64,000 nucleotides of DNA from Parahaliea mediterranea (GTDB lineage Bacteria > Pseudomonadota > Gammaproteobacteria > Pseudomonadales > Halieaceae): positions 513,669-577,668 of the forward strand of contig NZ_QEWO01000005.1 in assembly GCF_003402235.1 (NCBI RefSeq), given 5' to 3'. The notes below the pieces were generated by a model. It worked only from the letters and a program-made list of their open reading frames with translations, was not told where the DNA came from and did not search any database. The position numbers and the translations under genes were made by a program. Below are positions 59,767 to 64,000 of the stretch, piece by piece (the stretch's first letter is position 1; each line of letters opens with the position of its first letter).

Positions 59767-61330
59767 TGCCCTGTGCCTCCAACGCCTCGCGCATCGGCGC
59801 CAGCTGCCGCTCGTAGTGGCGCCAGCGGCCGATGGAGCGGGTGTGGGCCGGTTCGCGCACCTGGGTGGCGCTGGCGGTGCTGACGGCGCTGTCCTGCAGG
59901 TGAAAGTCGAGGCAGGCGTCTTCCCAGGGCAGGCCGAGGTGTGCGATGAGGGCGCGGGCGTTGGGTTCGAGGTGGCGGGCGGTGTCTTCGTAGTGGATGT
60001 CGAAGATGCGCCCCGGGAAGCGTTCGCGCCAGCAGTCCATGAGTCTGCGGTAGCGGGCGTGGTGGCGCGCCATTTCGCCCTGTTCGTAGGAGTGCAGGTA
60101 GGCGTCGGCAAACAGTTGCTTGAAGCTGGCGAAGCAGGCGTCCATCGGGTTGCGGACCAGGTGGATGATTTTGGCGTTGGGCAGGGCGGCCAGTATCAGC
60201 GGAATCATCAGGTAGTTCTGCGGCAGCTTGTCGACAAAGCGGGGGGTGTTGCCGCGCATGCGCGCGCTGCTTTGCAGGTACAGCCTGCCGACCTGGGCCG
60301 GCGCCAGGGTTTGCGCCGCGGCAAACAGCTCGGCGGAGAAGCGCTGGGGTTTGGCGTAGCCAGACAGGCGCCGCAGGGCGAGGGAAAACTGCTGCAACTC
60401 GCCGGCGGAGTGTACCTGTGAATGGCTGGTGATAATGCGCTCCACCAGAGTGGTGCCGGTGCGCGGCTGGCCGAGGACAAAGATGGGGGCGTTGTCCGGC
60501 TCGCCGGGGGGCAGCCCGGCCAGCCACTCGGGGGTGTAGTGGGTTTGCAGAAAGTCGAACAGGGCCTTTTCGCCGGCCTCGTCGTAGTCCACCGTTTCGC
60601 GCCGCGCCGCGGCGCCCTCGCTGAAGGCGGCAAAGGCCTCGTCCCAGCGTTTTAAGTCTTCCAGCTCCTTGCCGATGGCGTAGGCATAGAAGGCCCGCGC
60701 CCGCGGGTTGTGGCGGTGGCGGCCCAGCAGCGTGCGCAGGGTGAGAATGTGGCTGTCATCGGTTGCCTTGCGCGCGCTGGCCAGGGCCCAGTGCGCCTGC
60801 GGGCTGTCGGGCTGCAGCTGGATGATGTCGCGAAAGATGGCATCGGCCCGTTCGTTGTCGCCGTGGTACACGAGGTTGTTGGCGAGGTTCAGCATGAAGG
60901 GCGGGTGCTGCGGGCGGGCGGTATTGGCGCGGCCGAAAAAGGCCTGTGCAGCGCCGTGCTCTCCCATCTGCGACAGGGTGGTGCCGATCAGGTCCAGCAC
61001 GGTGGGGTCGGTGGGCTGGATGCGGCGGGTTTCGCGCAGGGCGGCATCGGCGCGGTTCACCTGGCCTTCGCTCATGTACAGCCGGGCCAGCTGGGCCCAG
61101 GCGGCGGCGTGGTTCGGGTCCAGCTTCACCACCGACTGGAAGGCATTGAAGGCGGTGCGCCGCTCATGCGTGTGCAGCCCCAGCAGGCCCACCAGGAAAT
61201 GGGCGGGCACCAGATCCTGCTGCTGTTGCAGGGCCTGTTGTGCGCAGCGGCCGGTGGTTTCAACGTCGCCGCGCTCCAGCGCGGCAAAGCCCTCGCGCAG
61301 CAGGGCTTGCAGGTTCGTAGCGCTGCTCAC
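59753..61330 (-). CDS. tetratricopeptide-repeat sulfotransferase
   Basis: A 525-residue fusion. The N-terminal half (about 1-230) is TPR repeats (AALERGDVETTGRCAQQALQ; NHAAAWAQLARLYMSEGQVNRADAAL; AQAFFGRANTARPQHPPFMLNLANNLVYHGD). The C-terminal half is a PAPS-dependent sulfotransferase with 5' phosphosulfate loop LGQPRTGTTLVERIITSH and 3' phosphate site LVRNPMDACFASFKQLF. It starts with GTG at 61330, overlapping the LuxR gene stop (GTGA). The acceptor, protein or small molecule, is unknown. Production is probably tied to the LuxR regulator by translational coupling. Confidence 0.88.
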   Translation of the reverse strand: MSSATNLQALLREGFAALERGDVETTGRCAQQALQQQQDLVPAHFLVGLLGLHTHERRTAFNAFQSVVKLDPNHAAAWAQLARLYMSEGQVNRADAALRETRRIQPTDPTVLDLIGTTLSQMGEHGAAQAFFGRANTARPQHPPFMLNLANNLVYHGDNERADAIFRDIIQLQPDSPQAHWALASARKATDDSHILTLRTLLGRHRHNPRARAFYAYAIGKELEDLKRWDEAFAAFSEGAAARRETVDYDEAGEKALFDFLQTHYTPEWLAGLPPGEPDNAPIFVLGQPRTGTTLVERIITSHSQVHSAGELQQFSLALRRLSGYAKPQRFSAELFAAAQTLAPAQVGRLYLQSSARMRGNTPRFVDKLPQNYLMIPLILAALPNAKIIHLVRNPMDACFASFKQLFADAYLHSYEQGEMARHHARYRRLMDCWRERFPGRIFDIHYEDTARHLEPNARALIAHLGLPWEDACLDFHLQDSAVSTASATQVREPAHTRSIGRWRHYERQLAPMREALEAQGIKAT

Positions 61331-62166
61331 GTGGGCGGGGGCGGCTGCATGTAGGCCACCAGCGTGTCGCCGCCGGCGTAGTCCTTGGCGCTCATCAGTG
61401 AATCCAGGAAGAGGTAGAACAGCTCCGCCTGTGAGCTGACCTCCAGCTTGGCGTAGGCGTGCTTGCGGTGCAGCTTGACCGTCTCGATGGAGATGGAAAG
61501 CCGTTCCGCCACGGTTTTGGTGCTGTGCCCGTGCAGTACCAGGTTGATCACCTGGGCTTCGCGGTCGGTCAGCAGGGATTCGCCAAAGTGCTGCAGGGCC
61601 TGGTGCAACTGCGCGCGCAGGTCCACCGTGTCGGCGGTTTCGGCCACCGAGGTCATGTCCCAGTGGTGCTGGCACAGGCTTTCGATCACCGGCAGTATGT
61701 CATCCAGCACCCTTACCTGGGCGGCGCTGAAGCTGCTGCGCGGGTCTATCTTGCCCAGGGCAATGTTCAGGAAGGCGCCTTCCCCCAGGCTGACGACATA
61801 GCCGCATTCGTCCTGGTAGCCGCAGTTGCGATACCAGTTTTTGTAGTACTCGCTGTCCTTGAAGCCGGTGGGGGCCAGTTCGCGCAGCCGAAACAGGCCA
61901 AAGCGCTGTTCGGTGCCGGCAATGTAGAACGGGTCCAGCAGGAAGGGGCCAAGCACAAACTGGGACAGGGTGCTGGCGTCGCTGCCCTCGGGCACCTCGA
62001 AGTGGGCCACCACCGGGTAGGTGCGCTCGGGGTAGAACAGCACCGTGGCATCGTCAATGGGCACCAGTGCGCGCAGGGTGTGCACCAGTTGCTGCGGGAA
62101 GTGTTCCTCACCGACGTGGTTGATCAGCAGGGCGAGTTGCTGGCTGTAGTGGGCGAGGTCGCTCAT
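61327..62166 (-). CDS. LuxR-family regulator coupled to the sulfotransferase gene
   Basis: A 279-residue protein. The first about 190 residues form a ligand- or signal-sensing domain I do not recognise (no classic autoinducer-site pattern seen). A C-terminal LuxR/GerE helix-turn-helix follows (LTDREAQVINLVLHGHSTKTVAERLSISIETVKLHRKHAYAKLEV). Its stop overlaps the sulfotransferase start codon by three bases. Likely controls this operon or a wider set. The 85-base upstream gap separates it from a LysR gene on the same strand. Confidence 0.88.
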   Translation of the reverse strand: MSDLAHYSQQLALLINHVGEEHFPQQLVHTLRALVPIDDATVLFYPERTYPVVAHFEVPEGSDASTLSQFVLGPFLLDPFYIAGTEQRFGLFRLRELAPTGFKDSEYYKNWYRNCGYQDECGYVVSLGEGAFLNIALGKIDPRSSFSAAQVRVLDDILPVIESLCQHHWDMTSVAETADTVDLRAQLHQALQHFGESLLTDREAQVINLVLHGHSTKTVAERLSISIETVKLHRKHAYAKLEVSSQAELFYLFLDSLMSAKDYAGGDTLVAYMQPPPPT

Positions 62167-62251
62167 CGCGGTGCGGGCCTTGTGCGTAAACGCCGTGATT
62201 CAGACGGCTTGCTGGGTCGAGGCGGCATCATAGCGCACTTGCGCGCAGAGC

Positions 62252-63130
62252 TTAATTTGCCGCGCTGGCCAGCCAGTCGAAAAAGGTCTGGTTGACCCGG
62301 CTCAGCCGGGCGCCGCTGCGCTTGGCCAGGGCCATGGACAGGCGCGCGCCACCGGCCAGTGGCACGCCGACAATGCCGCGTTCCTGCTCGGCGAGCACGG
62401 CCAGGCCGATGGTGGTGCCAATGCCCTGGCGCACCATGCTCACCAGCAGCGGCAGGAAGTTGCTCTGGATGCGAAACTCCGGCTGCACCCCGGCCGTGCG
62501 GCACAGGCGGTCGAGCTGGTCGCGAATGAAGTAGCCGCTTTCGTAGATCACCATCGGGCTGGCGTGCAGGTCTTCGATGGGTATTTCCCGCCGTCGGGCC
62601 CAGGGATGGCGGCGATGCATGCACAGCAGGATGGGCTGTTCCAGCACCGGCACGCGCTCCAGGGCGGCCTCTTCTGGTTCGCCCTCTTCGCTGATCACGC
62701 CCAGTTCCAGTTCGCCGCGCAGCAGGGCGGCGCGAATGTCGGTGGTGCCGCGCTGGCTGACACTGGCGCTGAGGCCGGGATGCTGGGCCAGGAAGCTGCC
62801 CAGCAAGGCGGGCAGGTGGTAGGTGGCGAGCATGGAGGGGCAGCTGACGGTAAGCTCCCCGCGCAGCAGCTGGCGGCGCTCCCCCAGGCTGTGCTTGAGG
62901 TCTTCCACCTCGCCAAGAATAGCCTCGGCCCGCCACTGCAGCTCGCGCCCTTCGGCGGTGCACTGCACCTGTCGCCCGCTGCGATCCAGCAGTGGCAGGC
63001 CGAGTTCTTCTTCCAGCTTGCGCACGGCAATGCTCACTGCCGGCTGTGCCATGTGCAGCTGCTGCGCCGCCTGGCTGAAGCTGGCGCAGCGGGCCACGGT
63101 GCTGAAGATATGCAATTTGCGCAGGTCCAT
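62252..63130 (-). CDS. LysR-family regulator divergent from glutaryl-CoA dehydrogenase
   Basis: A 292-residue LysR regulator. The helix-turn-helix (LHIFSTVARCASFSQAAQQLHMAQPAVSIAVRKLEEELGLPLLDR) is followed by the effector domain (LTVSCPSMLATYHLPALLGSFLAQHPGLSASV). Divergent from gcdH across 134 bases with an AT-rich dyad, the same arrangement as the regulator-gcdH pairs described in pseudomonads. Predicted role: glutarate- or glutaryl-CoA-responsive control of lysine/glutarate breakdown (inference). Confidence 0.92.
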   Translation of the reverse strand: MDLRKLHIFSTVARCASFSQAAQQLHMAQPAVSIAVRKLEEELGLPLLDRSGRQVQCTAEGRELQWRAEAILGEVEDLKHSLGERRQLLRGELTVSCPSMLATYHLPALLGSFLAQHPGLSASVSQRGTTDIRAALLRGELELGVISEEGEPEEAALERVPVLEQPILLCMHRRHPWARRREIPIEDLHASPMVIYESGYFIRDQLDRLCRTAGVQPEFRIQSNFLPLLVSMVRQGIGTTIGLAVLAEQERGIVGVPLAGGARLSMALAKRSGARLSRVNQTFFDWLASAAN

Positions 63131-63137
63131 CGGTTGA

Positions 63138-63179
63138 TATTAAAAATATATGGTATTGATAAACAACATATATTTAATA
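63138..63179. promoter_or_regulatory. AT-rich inverted repeat between the LysR gene and gcdH
   Basis: TATTAAAAATATATG (63138-63152) and CATATATTTAATA (63167-63179) are inverted repeats differing only by two extra A residues in the left arm. They stand out in GC-rich surroundings and suit the LysR binding region plus the promoters of both genes. Confidence 0.55.
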
Positions 63180-63264
63180 AATAATCGGCCTTCTGCTACC
63201 GTCCTGCTTTTACCGACCCGTACCCACCTTTATTCACCCGAACTTACAGATCGCGGAGCACACC

Positions 63265-64000
63265 ATGGCACAGGCAAAATCCTGGCAGAAACTGAATTGG
63301 CAGGACCCCTTCCTGCTGGAGCAGCAACTCACCGACGAACAGCGCATGGTGCAGCTCAGCGCCGCCCAGTACGCCCAGAGCCAGCTTGCCCCGCGGGTGC
63401 GCGAGGCCTTTCGCGCGGAGCACACGGACCTCGCCATCTTCCGCGAAATGGGCGAGATGGGCCTGCTGGGGGCCACGATCAGCGGCTACGGCTGCCCCGG
63501 CGTGGACTACATCAGCTACGGCCTGATCGCCCGCGAAGTGGAGCGGGTGGACTCCGGCTACCGCTCCATGATGAGCGTGCAGTCGTCCCTGGTGATGTAC
63601 CCCATCTATGCCTACGGCACCGAGGCCCAGCGCGAGAAGTACCTGCCGAAACTGGCCAGCGGCGAGTGGATCGGCTGCTTTGGCCTGACCGAGCCGGACC
63701 ACGGCTCCGACCCCGGCTCCATGATCACCCGCGCCCGCAGCGTGGACGGCGGCTATCAACTCTCTGGCGCCAAAATGTGGATCACCAACAGCCCGGTGGC
63801 GGATGTGTTCGTGGTGTGGGCCAAAACCGACGATGGCAAGATTCGCGGTTTTGTGTTGGAGAAGGGCATGGCCGGCCTGTCGGCGCCGAAGATCGAGGGC
63901 AAGCTGGCCCTGCGCGCCTCCATCACCGGCGAGATCGTGATGGATGAAGTGTTTGTGCCGGAAGAGAACCTGCTGCCCAACGTGGAGGGCCTGAAGGGCC
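63265..64000 (+). CDS. gcdH: glutaryl-CoA dehydrogenase (3' end outside window)
   Basis: The first 245 residues of an acyl-CoA dehydrogenase whose frame is open to the right edge. The sequence after the ATG at 63265 ([34 protein letters not shown]) and the flavin/substrate region [17 protein letters not shown] followed by [20 protein letters not shown] match glutaryl-CoA dehydrogenase, including the DHGSDP segment. The enzyme converts glutaryl-CoA to crotonyl-CoA and CO2 in lysine, tryptophan and glutarate breakdown. The catalytic Glu near residue 370 is beyond the window. A weak GGAG ribosome site is 10 bases upstream. Confidence 0.9.
   Translation, partial: MAQAKSWQKLNWQDPFLLEQQLTDEQRMVQLSAAQYAQSQLAPRVREAFRAEHTDLAIFREMGEMGLLGATISGYGCPGVDYISYGLIAREVERVDSGYRSMMSVQSSLVMYPIYAYGTEAQREKYLPKLASGEWIGCFGLTEPDHGSDPGSMITRARSVDGGYQLSGAKMWITNSPVADVFVVWAKTDDGKIRGFVLEKGMAGLSAPKIEGKLALRASITGEIVMDEVFVPEENLLPNVEGLKG

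Noticed and set aside
1..64000. Prophage, integrative element or transposon in the window
   Set aside because: No integrase, transposase, phage structural gene or flanking direct repeat was found; the lower GC in 51764-57140 alone is not enough.

Overview
The window is high-GC chromosomal DNA, densely coded with about 50 genes and no gene-free stretch over 300 bases. No rRNA, tRNA, CRISPR array, transposase or integrase was seen. Gene content fits a marine-type gammaproteobacterium that depends on TonB receptors, possibly of the Halieaceae/OM60 kind: rlmJ, MdtABC-like efflux, gamma-glutamylpolyamine-type enzymes, three TonB-dependent receptors, sulfatase-fold proteins and glutaryl-CoA dehydrogenase. 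The taxonomic guess is inference.

Region A (1-10800) is a LacI-controlled sugar or glycoside locus. It holds the end of a sulfatase, a TonB receptor, a GMC flavoprotein dehydrogenase with its Tat-exported small subunit and an 87-residue membrane protein, a LacI regulator, a Gfo/Idh/MocA oxidoreductase, a TIM-barrel isomerase-like protein and an MFS permease. Three copies of a 14-bp palindrome (TGTAAACGTTTACA, one with a single change) lie in front of the receptor, between the GMC operon and the regulator, and in front of the oxidoreductase. They tie the locus together. A heptanucleotide tandem repeat sits in the leader of the oxidoreductase gene.

Region B (10895-24719) is more general: a YejM/PbgA-like membrane sulfatase-fold protein, a DUF2878 and chalcone-isomerase-like pair, a four-gene MdtABC-TolC-like RND efflux operon, a short-chain dehydrogenase and the 23S rRNA methyltransferase rlmJ.

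Region C (24806-45531) is the most interesting part. A RpiR-type regulator, a secreted beta-propeller phytase and iolB face a long rightward array: a Gfo/Idh dehydrogenase, an iolC-DUF2090 fusion, iolD, iolE, iolG, a large TonB receptor, an organophosphate:phosphate-antiporter-type permease, an unknown lipoprotein, an inositol-monophosphatase-family enzyme, a PepSY protein, a two-component system, a PhoD-type phosphatase and a HAD phosphatase. Read together, this looks like one system that takes phytate or other inositol phosphates from outside the cell through dephosphorylation to myo-inositol catabolism. iolA is not in the window.

Region D (45534-51573) holds a SnoaL-like protein, a class III aminotransferase facing a glutamine-synthetase-family ligase (polyamine or amine use), and a third TonB receptor. 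Region E (51764-59766) has visibly lower GC. It combines a Kef-type K+/H+ antiporter, two pirins, an FMN reductase, an OsmC protein, an alginate-export-family porin, a YcaC-like hydrolase and a LysR regulator, which suggests an electrophile or redox-stress cluster. Region F (59753-64000) holds a TPR-sulfotransferase coupled to a LuxR regulator, and a LysR regulator facing a truncated glutaryl-CoA dehydrogenase gene.
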